A DNA stretch of 64,000 bases from Acanthopleura granulata (taxonomy: Eukaryota; Mollusca; Polyplacophora; Chitonida; Chitonidae). Each line of letters opens with the position of its first letter. The stretch's first letter is position 1. The position numbers and the translations under genes are program-made. The DNA is taken from the NCBI GenBank assembly GCA_016165875.1, contig JABBOT010000016.1, positions 3,614,230-3,678,229 on the forward strand, in the 5' to 3' direction. Below the pieces are notes generated by a model. The model ran no database searches. It had not been told where the DNA came from and saw only the letters and a program-made list of their open reading frames with translations. Positions 19,586 through 32,372 of this stretch are shown piece after piece.

Positions 19586-20947
19586 ATTAATACCCTAAAC
19601 CTTTCTAAAAATGTTTCTAATTTGAGATCGTCTTCTCAGCCAATTTCAGGGGCTGATGAAAAGAGGAAGCTGGAGGCTTTATCAGATTCTATAGACATTG
19701 GACAGGAAAGTTGGCCGGCTTTTATTGTTCTTTCAACAAAGAGTGAACAAAAGCCGGCCTCTAAAATTCATCCTTTTCTTTTGAAGAGGGCTTTGGAGGG
19801 TGCAGCAGGCACTTTAAAAAACGTTAAAAAGCTGCGATCCGGAGACATTCTAATCGAATGTTTCCGGAAACAACAATCTAAAAATTTATTGCCATTGAAT
19901 AGGATTTCTGATATATCTGTTTTTACATCCCCTCACAATACCCTGAACAGCTGTCAAGGAGTAGTGCGTGACAGGGATGGGGATATCTTCGACCTATCTG
20001 AAGAAGAAATCTGTCCAGAACTAAAACCACAGGGTGTTGTCAGAGTGAAGCGTTTCACAACAAAAAAAGCTGGCAACATCCTCCAATTAAACACCTATCT
20101 GATAACCTTTAATAGTACCTCTCTACCATCATATATCTACATTGGCCCGTATAGGGTTAATGTGGATTTATACATACCTAACCCGACACGGTGTTTTACT
20201 TGCCAAAAGTTTGGTCATGGCAAAGGCCAGTGTAAAAATAAACTGGTTTGTTTCCGATGCGGCAGTGAAGGTCATGATGGTTTTGACTGCAGCAGCACAA
20301 TTAAGTGCTGCAATTGCGGTCGAGATCACATGGCCTCCTCTAAGGACTGTCCTCTTTTCATTAAAGAAAAACAGATAATCACTTTAAAAACTACAAACAA
20401 TATTTCCTATCAGGAGGCCCGCAAATTGGCCTCACTTTCGAGTACGACACCGCAGACTTCGTTTGCCAATGTAGTCAAGCGAGCTGCAACATATGTTGCA
20501 ACTCAAACTTCCTTGACTTGGCCCATTGGAAACGACAAACCTAACCCGATCAATGTTGAACGTCCAGCTCAACCTGAACGGAACTCCTGCTCAACCCAGA
20601 CCCTCACAGTAGAAGAAATAAAAGGAGTAAAGAATACCGAAAAAAATATACCTGAACCTCAGCCCTCTAAAAATCATAACGACAAAAACAAATCCAATAA
20701 CAAAGTTCAAAGTAATATTAAAACCAGTAAACCGAGTGGCCATACAGAACGTCTGTCTAAGGCCACTCGAGATCCTGTCCAAACATTTAACAGGTTTGGA
20801 TCGTTGGAGGACGTCGTCCCTTCAACATTAGATGCGGATGTGATGGATACATCACCCGCACCAGGGAGATCTTCCAGCCGATCTCCAAGAAAGGGTCGTC
20901 CTCGGTCCAAATATAGAGACAAGTCTCCTATTCGCCTCCCTCCGTAA
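19586..20947 (+). pseudogene. ORF1 of copy F (start codon lost, otherwise open)
   Basis: The family start ATG has become ATT at 19586-19588. The frame itself is open through to the TAATG overlap at 20945. All three zinc knuckles (CFTCQKFGH..., CFRCGSEGH..., CCNCGRDHM...), the RRM-like region and the Ser/Arg tail are intact. No in-frame ATG occurs near the N-terminus, so initiation would need a near-cognate codon such as ATT, or TTG at 19622. A first in-frame ATG would be far downstream. Because every other element of the protein is intact, the start-codon change is probably recent. Confidence 0.9.
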
Positions 20948-23241
20948 TGTCTGCAATCGACAAAATTATACAGTGGAATTGTCGAGGTCTTAAGGTTAAT
21001 TTTATTGAAATAACACAGCTGGTCCAATCATTAAACCCTATTGCCCTTTGTCTTCAGGAAACTCACCTGAAGACATCTGACAAAGATAAAATAACTCTGA
21101 AAAATTATTCACTTTATAGTACATTTTGTCACGAAGAAGAGCGAGCGGCAGGCGGCTCCTCTATCTTCATAAATAACAATATTATCCACAGTCCTGTTGC
21201 TCTGGATACAGAGCTTCAGGCTGTGGCCGTTCGTGTCTCAATGTCTAAGACAGTCACTTTGTGTTCGGTTTATATTCCTCCGAACACTTCTTTGTCAGCT
21301 TTACAGTTACATAATTTGAAAGAACAATTACCCACACCCTTCATAATAATGGGCGATTTTAATTCCCATAACCCCTTATGGGGAAGTAACAGCATAAATA
21401 ATAAGGGCAAGGTAGTAGAAGATTTTTTAACTAAGGAGGAACTGTGTTATTTCAATGATGGTTCTAATACTCATTTGCATGCGGGTAACGGCATCTATTC
21501 TGCTATCGATCTCACTATCACCGATCCATCACTTCTCCTGGATTTTTCTTGGAGAGTGCACGAGGATCTTTGTGGTAGTGACCATTTTCCTATTATCCTA
21601 GAGCATGTCACTTCTAATTCTTTAGAACGTGTAGGTAGGTGGAAGTTCGATAAAGCAGATTGGATGGCATTTGAGATGTTCTGTGAGGCTGATATCACTC
21701 CACAGACTCTCAATGCAGCAGATGACCCAATATTTAAATTTAATCAGCTTATATTACGAGCTGCAGATAGAACTATCCCTAAGACCTCGACCAGTCCAAA
21801 ATCCAAAAGTAAACCCTGGTACGACAATGACTGTCGTAAAGCCATAAAGGACCGTAAAAGGGCTGAGCGCAAGATCAACCATTGTCCCACTGATAAAAAT
21901 TTAAACCAGGTTCGTATTCTTGCAGCCAAGGCTCGTCGATTACTTAAGTCCAAGAGACGATCTTGTTGGCGGAACTTTGTTTCAGGCATTACGTCAAAAA
22001 CACCTATGCGTAAGGTCTGGAATATGGTTCAGAAACTTAAAGGTAAAAATAACAAAGCAAAAGTCCAGCACTTGAAAGATGGAGATAACACACTAACTTT
22101 TCCATCCGATATAGCTAATAAATTAGCGGAATCCATTTCAAAAAAATCTTCTTCTGAGAATTATACTTCAGAATTTCAACATATCAAAAACCAGAAGGAG
22201 AAAGTGAAATTGCCCTTTTCTTCTAAAAACTTAGAAGATTATAATCGTCCTTTTAATATCGATGAACTAAAAACTGCACTCAGAAAGGCACATGATACAG
22301 CATGTGGTCCTGATAATGTATATTATAAATTTCTGAACCATTTATCAGCTGAACCACTTGAGACTCTCTTGGACTTATTGAACGATATTTGGATAACTGG
22401 TAATTTTCCACCCTCATGGAGGGAGGTATGTATTATCCCGGTTCCCAAACCGGGTAAGGATCATACTGATCCAAATAACTACCGTCCCATAGCTCTTACC
22501 AGTTGCGTCTGTAAGACTATGGAACGGATGATAAATGATAGACTTGTTTGGTTTCTCGAAACCAACAAGTTACTATCTAATATCCAATGTGGTTTTCGTC
22601 AAGGTAGATCCACAGTGGATCACCTTGTTCGACTTGAAAGTTTCATTCGCCATGGTTTTATTAACAATGAACATGTGGTGTCAGTATTTTTTGACCCTGA
22701 AAAGGCCTACGACACCACATGGAAATATGGCATTTTAAAAGACCTCGCGGATATGGGCCTTAAAGGTCGATTACCTATATTTATATCCAAATTTTTATCA
22801 AATCGTCAGTTTAAGGTACGGGTGGGGTCCACTCTTTCGGACTCTTATGGGCGAGAGATGGGTGTACCCCAGGGGAGTATCCTTTCACCTACGCTGTTCA
22901 GCATCAAAATTAATAGCTTGGCCCAAACATTAACATCTGGAACCGCGGGTTGTTTATATGTAGATGATTTTCTGATATGCTACCGGGCGAAAAATATGAA
23001 TAACATCGAGCGGCAACTGCAGCTTTGTCTCAATAAGATCGAGAAATGGGCAGTTGCCAATGATTTTAGATTTTCTACGTCTAAAACCGTCGGTATGCAT
23101 TTCTGTAATAAACGCAAACTTCATCTAGACCCTGAGCTTTACATAACCGACGTATTAAACTCAGCCTTCAATATGCAACAAAGCTTAAAGCTCACCCAAC
23201 AAACCCTGCCTACGACTTTGTTTTCAATCCATCATATGTAG
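20947..23241 (+). pseudogene. ORF2 of copy F, N-terminal part up to the deletion
   Basis: The endonuclease is complete, and the RT reaches just past YVDDF and FSTSKTVGMHFC. The frame then crosses a 361-bp deletion at about 23138 (GAGCTT joined to TACATAACC, with a 3-bp CTT microhomology) and is shifted, ending at 23241 with about 30 nonsense residues. Two missense changes lie in or beside core RT motifs: FFDPEKAYD (Leu to Pro in motif A) and SYGREMGVPQGS for SYEQEMGVPQGS. Even before the deletion this RT was probably impaired. Confidence 0.92.
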
Positions 23242-24281
23242 ACAAATATACTAAATGTCCTAAGAAGATCCCTCCGTTCGGTCTTCGTATACAGGACCAT
23301 GTCGTGGAAGCTAACATCAAGCTAGAGGAGATAGCTCCGGTATCTTTTCCGGAGTCTCCTCCCTGGCTTCTTCCACAACCTAAACTAATATTTGATCTAC
23401 GTCAATATAATAAATCGAATACAAACCCTCTTATAATTCAGCAAGCTTTTGCTGAAATCAAGGCTAATTATCCAAATAATAAATTTATATACACTGATGG
23501 GTCAAAGGATGAGGACAGGGTTGCGGCTGCGGCTGTCTTAGAACAGCGGGTCTCTTTTCTTCGTCTTCCATCTTCATCGTCTATCTTTTCTGCAGAAGCC
23601 AGGGCTATACTCCTGGCCTTATCATATGTTTCCTCTGGGCGTGCCGAGAGGACAATGGTATGTAGTGACTCGCTCTCCTGCCTTTTGGCAATGCAGAATA
23701 ATAAATTGAAAAACCCGCTCATTCTGGAAATTTTAGCCTTACATAGAAAATTGATTAAAAGAGGCAAAGATATTATATTCTGTTGGATACCAAGCCATGT
23801 TGGTATCCATGGAAACACAGTCGTGGACAGGGAGGCAAAGGCTGCCCTAAATAAATCCGTATCAAAAGTTAAAATCCCATACACTGATTTTAAATCTAAC
23901 ATTCTTAAGTATATCCGTCGCCTTTGGCAGGATGAATGGGACGTGCAGGTGTGTAATAAACTGCACGATATTCACCCTGTCATTGGCCATAACTCTTATA
24001 CACTTGGTATGTCTTGTAGAGACCAAGTGGTTTTAACAAGATGCCTTGTTGGGCATTCTCGTCTAACACACAATTTTATCCTGGATGGGAGCAGTGCTCC
24101 CGAGTGTGTTGGATGTGGTGCTGAATACGGCATCAAACATATCCTGGTTGACTGTGTAGACTTTGCCCATGTGCGGCAAAGATTCTACACAGTAAACTCC
24201 ACATATGATTTGTTTGACAGCATCGCTGGCGACGCTGTCATAAAATATTTGAAGGCCATTGGCCTGTATCATAAAATATAA
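23242..24281 (+). pseudogene. ORF2 of copy F, C-terminal part after the deletion
   Basis: Out of frame with the N-terminal part. It contains the connector from IQDHVVEANIKLEEI, the full RNase H (YTDGSKDED, FSAEARA, CSDSLSC, VDREAKAAL) and the C-terminal CX2CX7HX4C motif, ending at the usual stop. It is open from at least 23304. Confidence 0.9.
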
Positions 24282-24515
24282 ATTTTATTTACATACATAC
24301 TCGTGATAAAACTTCCTTAATGTGCTGGTTTTCGAGTTTTAGCTGTTTTGGTTTTCTTACCTGATTTTAATCATGTCCGTACGTTTTTGGTTTGTTTTTA
24401 ATGTTCTCATGTCACCATCGAAAACCTGAACTGTCTCGTGGTTCCACCTTGTTCTCGCCACGATATGGCTGAGATATTGCCGATGTGGCGTTAAGCCATA
24501 ATCATTCATTCATTC
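24282..24515 (+). other. 3'UTR and tail of copy F
   Basis: Conserved LINE 3' end with a short tail of about three CATT units. It is followed directly by LINE-free sequence. Confidence 0.9.
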
Positions 24516-26355
24516 TGATAAGTGAAAATGATCCTTTTTGTAAAACCGTTCTGGAACTGAATGAAATATATATGTACGTATGCTCTCTTAACACTCAAAT
24601 CCTCTATATAACTTTAACATGATTGTGAATATTACATACACAATATATTTTGACAATTGAGGAAGGAAAACGTTTATAAAGAAAGCTGAACACATTCTAG
24701 AGAGTTGTAACACTTTAAAAGGTGATGTACTTACAAAATTTGTATTCCAGATATTGACAACAGACGATAGTTCTACCATGAGGTCAAAATTTTCAAACCA
24801 CCCGGTCAGCTATTTTCTTGTTGATGTTGTTGCACTGTTTCAAAAACAAGACCGATAAATATATTTCTTTGTGCAAACGTAAGGAGATTTTAAGACAGTA
24901 TATTTCAGAGAGAAAGAATTAAAACTGTTCTGTGCGTGAAATCACAAGATAAAGTCGTTCAATTCATTCATTTGATTAATTTGAATGTGACGTAGCGGTA
25001 GGCCTAATGTTTGCTGCTCAGCCAGTCACTTAACCATCGCAACACAACCCGAAGATATCCTGATATGAAGTACATAAAATTGTGTGAATGTACCACATTA
25101 TTCGATCTATGGCTGCGTCAGATACATGTTATCCTAATACCATATTTTACTCTGAAGGAAGTTTTCGTTTCTGGTGTAAAATCAGATGAACAATTGGGCC
25201 AGTTGACTCTCTACCACTGGACCAGTTGTCTTGTGTCAGCAGACTGTTGGGTCAGTTGGCCTGTATTCTTTTTTCGTGTGTCTGAAGAATCTCAAGGACA
25301 AGACCAACAAGTTTTGACTGGGATACAGTTATTTCTAGATCCTATTTCACTATCCCCACACAGTATTATTATAACAGATTATTCAACTACTCTAAAACTG
25401 ATGTGGTGTTTGTAGACAGTGCGCAATACTAATGTGAGCATACACTTTCAAAAGTATGTGTGCGTGGAAGGGGGGGGTGAGGCGACAACATATGGCTTGC
25501 CCTCCCCCGTTATATTCAGTTATTTACTTCACAAAGTGTTGAATGCCCACCTCTCTGTCTTCAATGACTTTTACAGAAACGACTGCTGGAAATGTTCAAG
25601 CAGACCAACAACAGCAATCTATTGGTAGAATACTTCAATATCAGTAAAAGTCATGCTGTCGTTTTGTAGATTGTTTGAAATTTTGCACCCAGAACTCTCA
25701 ATGCACGACTTTTTCTCAGCAGAAAAAAAGCTGAGGCAAAACAGTAATCCCTCGGCAACAATGAGACCTCCTCAGCAATAATGTGTAATATAAACACAAA
25801 TGATACAACTGAAAGGTTTTACACACTTTATTAAGGCGTACACACATACATCAATTACCCAGCTATGCAACCAAGAGATTGCATAAGATCTGACCACGAG
25901 TGTATTCATCACTTAATCTTTGAGTGTGTTGTTGCATAAAATTTCACTCACTGACATTTCTTGCCAGAATGCAGCTGTCCGCGTCAAAATTTTGACTTCT
26001 AATCAAATTAAAAATCAAATTATGATGTTGTTATTTCTATATGCACTGCGTGCGTCACTTCTGTTTTACAAATTTGTTAATTAATCGCCTATATTAAAAC
26101 TAATTTAGTTACGCGAGGGTCTTATGTTTATGAAAGAGTATCTAAAAACAACTGAAACCAATAAGTCGAAAAAATCGTTGGTCTTTTGCTTTAAATTGTA
26201 TCTGTTTACAAGCATATATACTGAAGTACAAGTGTAAATCCTCACCATATTTTATCTTCAGTGTACACGTCTTCATTCTGTATTGACTATCCTAAATCTA
26301 TTGATATGCAGTAAACTGAATTGTTCTTTATTTTTTTTTTTCGTGTTGATAATAG
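24516..26355. other. LINE-free region, no recognised gene
   Basis: AT-rich sequence. The longest open frame (25011-25415, plus, 134 codons) lacks an ATG at its beginning, and its translation has no motif I recognise. I see no RNA gene or clear repeat. Confidence 0.4.
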
Positions 26356-26391
26356 ATTTGGAGGGAAATGCTGCCTCGAGGAAAAAAGTTG
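26356..26391 (+). other. Candidate small exon 1 (speculative)
   Basis: A pyrimidine tract (with a T run) leads to AG at 26354-26355. Then come 36 bases and GTATGTAAG, a strong donor-like sequence. Read with two leftover bases at the start and one at the end, it encodes LEGNAASRKKV. It pairs in phase with the candidate at 27237. The host protein is not recognised. Confidence 0.25.
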
Positions 26392-26913
26392 GTATGTAAG
26401 AAGCCATTTTAATTTGTTGTTTAATATTTACGTAATTGCATATATTTGTAAAGGTTATAACAGCTTGTGTTCTCCGATGATGTATCAGTTTGAGATGTCA
26501 GACAACAAGATATTACACAGCATCATGGAACACAAACGGTTAATGATAACGATACTGATAATCTAGGTAATTTATATACCTTCATTTTTATCATGTACTA
26601 AATGGGTAAAAGAAGACATCAGATGAAATACAGTCTAGCGGCACCACTGAACAGTGATCACCCCAATAAAAATGACCCCCGTCAACAACCTCTGGATGGC
26701 AGTTGCGTTCCCCAAAATGTTGGTAGGCAGAATTTATCCGGACAGTTTTCTCCCCAATTCATTGAATTACAAGTTTTCTACCAGCCTTTGCATGCCATGC
26801 TTGCCTTTCCTTTTTCAGTGCAAATAAATATATTAAATGTCTTTTCCTGATGGGTTCCGCAGGCATGCAGAATTTATACTCTGACTATAAATGGCATCAT
26901 CAGCATAATGAGT

Positions 26914-27070
26914 TATACCCTAATTCTTCTAATTATTGGGACAGATATATTAGTTTTGCTGAAAGCAAAACATTACATTTCAAAGATATTGATATGTTTG
27001 TCATTAGACGATGTAATCTGCGGAGAAAAAAGAAACTTATCCCTGTTGTCATTACATGTATGCATGTAAA
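26914..27070 (+). repeat. Old dispersed repeat, copy 1
   Basis: The block starting TACCCTAATTCTTCTAAT and including CTGAAAGCAAAA has a diverged counterpart at 28866-29055. It matches no family I can name. The pair shows direct orientation, with insertions and deletions. Confidence 0.55.
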
Positions 27071-27236
27071 AAGGGCAGACCATATGTCCCCAAAAAATTA
27101 GAACAGCCATTTTGAAAATTTTTTAGTGTGAATATTGTATTGCTTATTAACAAATTTACGTAAATGTCATTTGCCTCAAAATTCAGTAACATTTGCGTAT
27201 TTTTTCACTGACGTTTTACTTGTTTTAATTTTACAG

Positions 27237-27274
27237 TTGAAGAACAGTTTGAGCTGGAAATAGACGCCAAGAAG
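27237..27274 (+). other. Candidate small exon 2 (speculative)
   Basis: Preceded by TTGTTTTAATTTTACAG and followed by GTATGT. The 38 bases start with two leftover bases that complete the codon opened by the candidate exon at 26356. They then read EEQFELEIDAKK with no stop and end on a codon boundary. This is an acidic/basic helix-like segment. I cannot assign the gene. Confidence 0.3.
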
Positions 27275-27606
27275 GTATGTCATATACCGTGGTGCTACGT
27301 AATATATTTTATGATACCCTAAAACTGGTTTTGCAAAGTTAAGATAAAATGATATGGTAACCTGTTTCCGGTTGCTCAAATCACAATTATGGCCGCCTAT
27401 GGTAACCTGTATGGGAACCTATAGGCTTCCTTAGTGTAAATGCATTTTCAGATACTCAAACAGAATAAATGTTCTCAAATATGAGTGAAAGAATTAAGTT
27501 GATATATTTTTTTACTTAGAAAGCGCTGCATTAGTTGCATGTAAGTGCAAAAAAGCCAGTAAATTCTGTACCTCAACTTGAAATTCATCACATTGTTTTC
27601 GTCCCA

Positions 27607-27906
27607 GCGGCCCCGATAGCTCTATTCATAGAGCTTCTGCCTCGGGGTGGTAGATCCAGGTTCAATCCTGGCTCGGGTCACACCTAAGACCTTAAAAGAG
27701 AAAGTTGTAACTCCCTTGCTTGGCGTTCAGCATTAAGTATAATGGCTTGGGTGAGGAGGCTTACTTGCCTTCGGTTAGTCGTCTCAGTGAAATCCCTCCT
27801 ACAACAAAGAGGCACATTACATGGACCCTAAAGAGGACTCTTTCATCATCACATGACTGAAAAATTTTTAAGTACAATGTTAAACCCCAAGCACGCACTT
27901 ACTCAC
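27607..27906 (+). mobile_element. tRNA-derived SINE
   Basis: The head folds like a tRNA: a GCTC/GAGC D-arm, and a CCAGG/CCTGG T-arm around the B-box GGTTCAATCC (27659-27668). The body follows (GTCGTCTCAGTGAAA). The 3' end ACTGAAAAATTTTTAAGTAC...GTTAAACCCC precedes a degenerate 4-base tail. It is the same general type as 63328-63672. The SINE type (tRNA head plus a shared 3' motif) is one I recall as widespread in molluscs. Confidence 0.85.
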
Positions 27907-28865
27907 AATTTTCCTTCCTCTGTCTGCATGTCAGCAGTGTTTTGGTTCGTTTTCTTGGACCAGACACTTGTGCCTGACTTCCACCTCCCCTTTGTTAATT
28001 AGGTTTCCATACAGTATGTATCATGTTATCCACATAACCTGACCCCCAACTTGATAAGAATGAAAACATTTAACTGCAACATAAGCATATTTGACCACAA
28101 TCTGTCGGAAGCCTCCTGGTCAAACCATCACAGTCAAACTGAACCCCCTTTCTCCCTTGCAACTGCGATTGAGAGGCAAAGTTCCAGGACTTGAAGAATT
28201 TCCCTACAGTCCTGCGCCTCAAACACTTTCTTCCACAACACAACCCTGTCCTTGATATTTGCATACTTCCGGCAGACAAATTTTTCAATGGTTTTCATTG
28301 TCAGAGCGAGAGTAGGGCCCACCACTGCATTGTCGCCGCAGGCGTCCATCATCAAGCTTGAAGTCTCTTACCAGACAATCGCGTACCTTGTCAAAGTACA
28401 TTTATTATCTTATCAGGGTACGAGGCCTGTTTAGTGAGGGACTTCACATAGGGCAAGGGATGCCTGCTAGCAGTGTACTAGGCCGCCAACTGTTTTCACA
28501 CGCCACAGACTAGCAGTCCTGCATCTGACATGTATGAATTCTTGATGTGGCATCTTTGTTATAGTTCAGATGTGTGGATGTTGGCTGGACAGCTTGCATC
28601 TACATGCACTGTATTTTCATATAAACGAAGACATTCCCCGGAAAATAAAGCAGCATGATGGGTTAAGGCTTAAATGGACCAAGATGGCTTTGAGCTGTGT
28701 TACTATGGCAACTTCAAAGGTAGGTGCTTGTATATAAAAGGACTTAGGCTGGATGGCTTGTGTTCACGTGTACAAGTTAGACCTATTTAAAAATGCAATA
28801 TAACTGACCTGCATTAGTTGTTAGCAGTTGTGTTCAGTCTTTAACGGTCAGGAGTAAATTTAAGA
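27907..28865. other. No recognised gene
   Basis: Nothing firm. On the minus strand a frame at 28134-28355 has a faint resemblance to the end of a hAT-type transposase, but too weak to annotate. Confidence 0.35.
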
Positions 28866-29055
28866 TTACCCTAACTCTTCTAATTTTGGGGACAAGTATC
28901 AATCGTACTGAAAGCAAAAACAAAAAAAGAAAACAAAATTTCTCCCTCAAGTTTTTCAGCAAAGTAATGATACAGATATCATGTTCATCCGATAGACTAA
29001 CCGTGTTAGTTAGTTAGAAAAAGAAACTGTGTATTACTGTTACACTTACATGAAT
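28866..29055 (+). repeat. Old dispersed repeat, copy 2
   Basis: Diverged partner of 26914-27070: TACCCTAACTCTTCTAAT, then CTGAAAGCAAAA, then GAAAAAGAAACT near the end. It carries an A-rich insertion in the middle. Confidence 0.55.
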
Positions 29056-30711
29056 ACTGGCTAAAAGGAGGTATTTCACAGTGAGGTTTGTGTTAGACAC
29101 ATTGCCGTTGTGTTCTGTTATCAGGTTATTGTCTCCTTTTTGCCCTTCCGCCAATTTGGCTGTCATTTATCTGCTTATTTCGTTTTCTTTTTTTGTTAAG
29201 GTATCTTTAGAGAGAGTCTACCCAGGCAAACCAGATTTATGTCATAGAGGCATGATGATGTGACTCAGAATTCTACTGCATTTGAGCCTGACTGGTTGAG
29301 AATTTTGGCGGCCCATTTTTAACTGACCAAACTCTATGAATTGCTTAGGCCTACATTTCACTTACAGCTAAAGTGACTGATGAGCCGAAAAGTTTCTACA
29401 TGTATCTAATGAATTGAGAGGCTGTGAAATAAAAGTTCCAATCTGAAGCTCAGATTAGTGAATAATTTTGGCAGTCATAACTTTACCAAATCAAGAAATA
29501 TGATCACTTATCTCTTTGTATCAAATGATTTTCCATAACTGAAGGCTTTTTGCTCCTCCTGGACACGCTGGTGTGTGTATGTCCACTGATGTGCATTTGC
29601 CTGAAAGCAGGGGGTATCACAAAATTAGTCAGCCTTGCTCACCTTTCATTGTTTATTCTGATTTATGTTTTAATTTCATTACCTTGAGTTTCTCTAGCTG
29701 TAATATAGAGCTTTAAACTGTTATTTATTACTTTTTTTATTATTTGAGCAGATCAACATTTGTAACCGTCAAACCAATCATTCATTGTCTAAAGTCAACT
29801 GATATGGTTAAATATTACGTTTAAATAGTATTTTCCAACCATGCTTGAATCTCGTATCTTTATCTTTGCTTTTGATGTATTAGTCATACATGACTAATAT
29901 ATGACCTCTTAATAACAAGATCATGCTCACTTCTTAATACAGACTCGCATTTTGTAACAGTTTTGTGACATGTTTCACATCTTTTGAATTATAGAGTCAA
30001 AATGAGAGCCGGGGAAGGAGCACGTTTGACTGTCATATTGTCATCATTTCACTTCTTTTTTGTATATTTTGTATACGAATGGTTTGTTTTGTTACATAGT
30101 TTGTGCTCTTCCAGTTCTAGTGAATTTGTTTTGGGAGTTCAGTGCAGTTAAATTACAAACTTACGGGCATCTTCGTGTCTTTCGCCAACGCTAATTTTTG
30201 ATGAAGATGGGCTCCAGGAGCGTAAATTATTCAAACCATATTTGATCAACCATATTTCAAACCATACTTGCATTGTATGGAATGCGAGCCTCATATGGCA
30301 ATATCATATTAATTAGAGAAGCCAAAAAAGTTATTGGGATTTTAAGAGAGAACAAGATATAGTGTGCAGGGTTTTCATTTAGAATTGGTGAAGGAGGTAA
30401 GATTTCAGAAGTAGGCGGCTGAATTGAAAGTAATTATGTCACAATTACTATTGATTTTAATAGTAAGAATATTCAAAGTAGGCGACTACTACTTGCCCTT
30501 TTTGAACACCCTGAGTGTGGGTAACTTCAAGCTGAATTATTGGATTATTCAAGTTGAACACAAGAACAGCAAAAATTATTTTAGACTGCAAAGCAAGTAA
30601 TCCTACAGCTCTTCTTCTCAATTGTGCTAGTTTGTGATTAGACATTATGTTATTTGTCTTCTTTTCAAATCACTGTATACAAAACGTATCACCTTCAAAC
30701 ATGTATTTCAT
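29056..30711. other. No recognised gene
   Basis: AT-rich sequence with only short frames. No LINE, SINE or RNA gene is evident. Confidence 0.4.
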
Positions 30712-32372
30712 AACGCCTACTTTGTTCAGCATAAAAATAAATAGTTTGACTAAAACCATAACATCTGGTACACAGGTTTCTGTATTTGTGGATGATTTCT
30801 TGATATGCTACCGTGCTAAAAATGTGAATAATATCGAACGTCAGTTGCAGATTTGTCTCAGAGAGATCGACAATGGGGAACTCCAAACGGTTTAGATTTT
30901 CAACGTCTAAAACTGTCGGTATGCATTTTTGTAATAAATGGAAACTTCATCTTGACCCTGAGCTTAATTTTTGTGGTAAACAGACAAAAATTGTTGGAGA
31001 AACTAAATTTTTTGGTATAATACTTGATAATAAGCTACCTTTTATACCTCATATTAAAATGCTTAAAGGTATGTGTACAAAGGCTAGCTCCGATTGGGTT
31101 GCTGTTCTACTTAATCTATATAGTTCTATGGTAAGACTATGGGACCATCATTTAGGGTTCGGCAAGGAAGTCTTACATAAAAATGTTGGATCCTGTTCAT
31201 CACCAAGGTTTGAGACTCAGCCTTGGTGCTTTTGGAACCTCATCAATAGAGAGTTTATACGTGGAACCGACGGATTAAACTGAGCCTTCAATATGCTACA
31301 GAGCTTAAAGCTCATCCAACAAACCCTTCCCACGACTGTGTTTTCAATCCATCATGTGAAAACAAATATAATGAATGCCCTAACAAGGTCCTACCGTTCG
31401 GTCTTCGTATACGAGGACGATATTGTGGAATCAAACGTCAAGCTGGTGGATATAGCTCCGGTATCTTTTCCGGAGTCTCCTCATTGGCTTTTTCCAAAAA
31501 CTAAATTAAAATTTGATCTACGTCAACATAATAAATCTAATACAAATTCTCTTATAATTCAGAAAGCTTTTGCTGAAATTAAGGCTAATTAACCAAATTA
31601 TAAATTTATATACACTGACGGGTCGAAGAACGGGGACAGGGTTGCGGCTGCGGCTGTCTTAGAACAGCGGGTCTCTTCTCTTCGTCTTCCATCTTCATCT
31701 TCTATCTTTTCTGCAGAAGCCAGGGCTATACTCCTGGCCTTATCATATGTTTCCTCTGGGCGTGCCCAGAGGGCAATGATATGCAGTGACTCGGTTTCCT
31801 GCCTTTTGGCAATACAGAATATTATATTTAAAAACCCGCTCATTCTTGAAATTTTAGCCTTACATAGAAAATTGATTAAAAGAGGCAAAGATATTATATT
31901 CTGTTGGATAACGTCATATTGGTATCCATGGAAACACAGTCGTGGACAGGGAGGCAAAGGCTGCCCTAAATAAATCCATAACAAAAATTAAAATCCCGTA
32001 TACTGACTTTTGATCGAACATTCTTGAATACATTCGTCGCCTTTGGCCGGATGAATGGGATGTACAGGTGCGTGATAAACTGCACGCTATTCACCTTGTC
32101 ATTGGCCAAGTAGAGACCAAGTAGTCTTAACAAGATGCCTTGTTGGGCATTCTCGTCTAACACACAGTTTTATCCCGGAGGGGAGCGGTGCTCCCGAGTG
32201 TGTTGGATGTGGTGCTGAATACAGCATCAAACATATCCTGGTTGACGGTGTGGACTTTGCCCATGTTCGGCCAAGATTCTACACAGTAAACTCCATATAT
32301 GATTTGTTTGACAGCATCACTGGAGACGCTGTCATAAAATATTTGAAGGCCATTGGCCTGTATCATAAAATA
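30712..32372 (+). pseudogene. ORF2 remnant of copy G (RT end plus RNase H)
   Basis: Catalytic VDD is present. The connector has lost about 30 codons around 31085 (KASSDWVAVLLNL). RNase H motifs YTDGSKN and FSAEARA are readable but in more than one frame, and the SHVGIHGN region is damaged. About 40 bp around the GHNSYTLGMSR codons is missing near 32108. It cannot encode a working protein. Confidence 0.9.

Larger units (their letters stand above)
18928..24515 (+). mobile_element. LINE copy F, full termini, internal deletion
   Basis: Begins with the canonical 5' end and ends with a short CATT tail at 24503-24515. It lacks 361 bp of the RT thumb/connector, which accounts for its shorter length. 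Its leader resembles copy J (CTCTTGGCAAGC, CTATATAAACATTC), its ORF1 linker resembles C and D ('NNKVQSN'), and its RNase H region resembles C. It therefore looks mosaic. No target-site duplication could be seen. Confidence 0.95.

Noticed and set aside
25011..25415. 134-codon frame as a gene
   Set aside because: There is no ATG at its start, no recognisable domain and no splice context.
27607..27680. Functional tRNA gene
   Set aside because: The head is tRNA-like, but the acceptor stem does not close well and it continues into a SINE body and tail.
28134..28355. hAT transposase C-terminus on the minus strand
   Set aside because: Only a short hydrophobic stretch (EILQVLELCLSIAVA) resembles it. 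The diagnostic following motif is absent.
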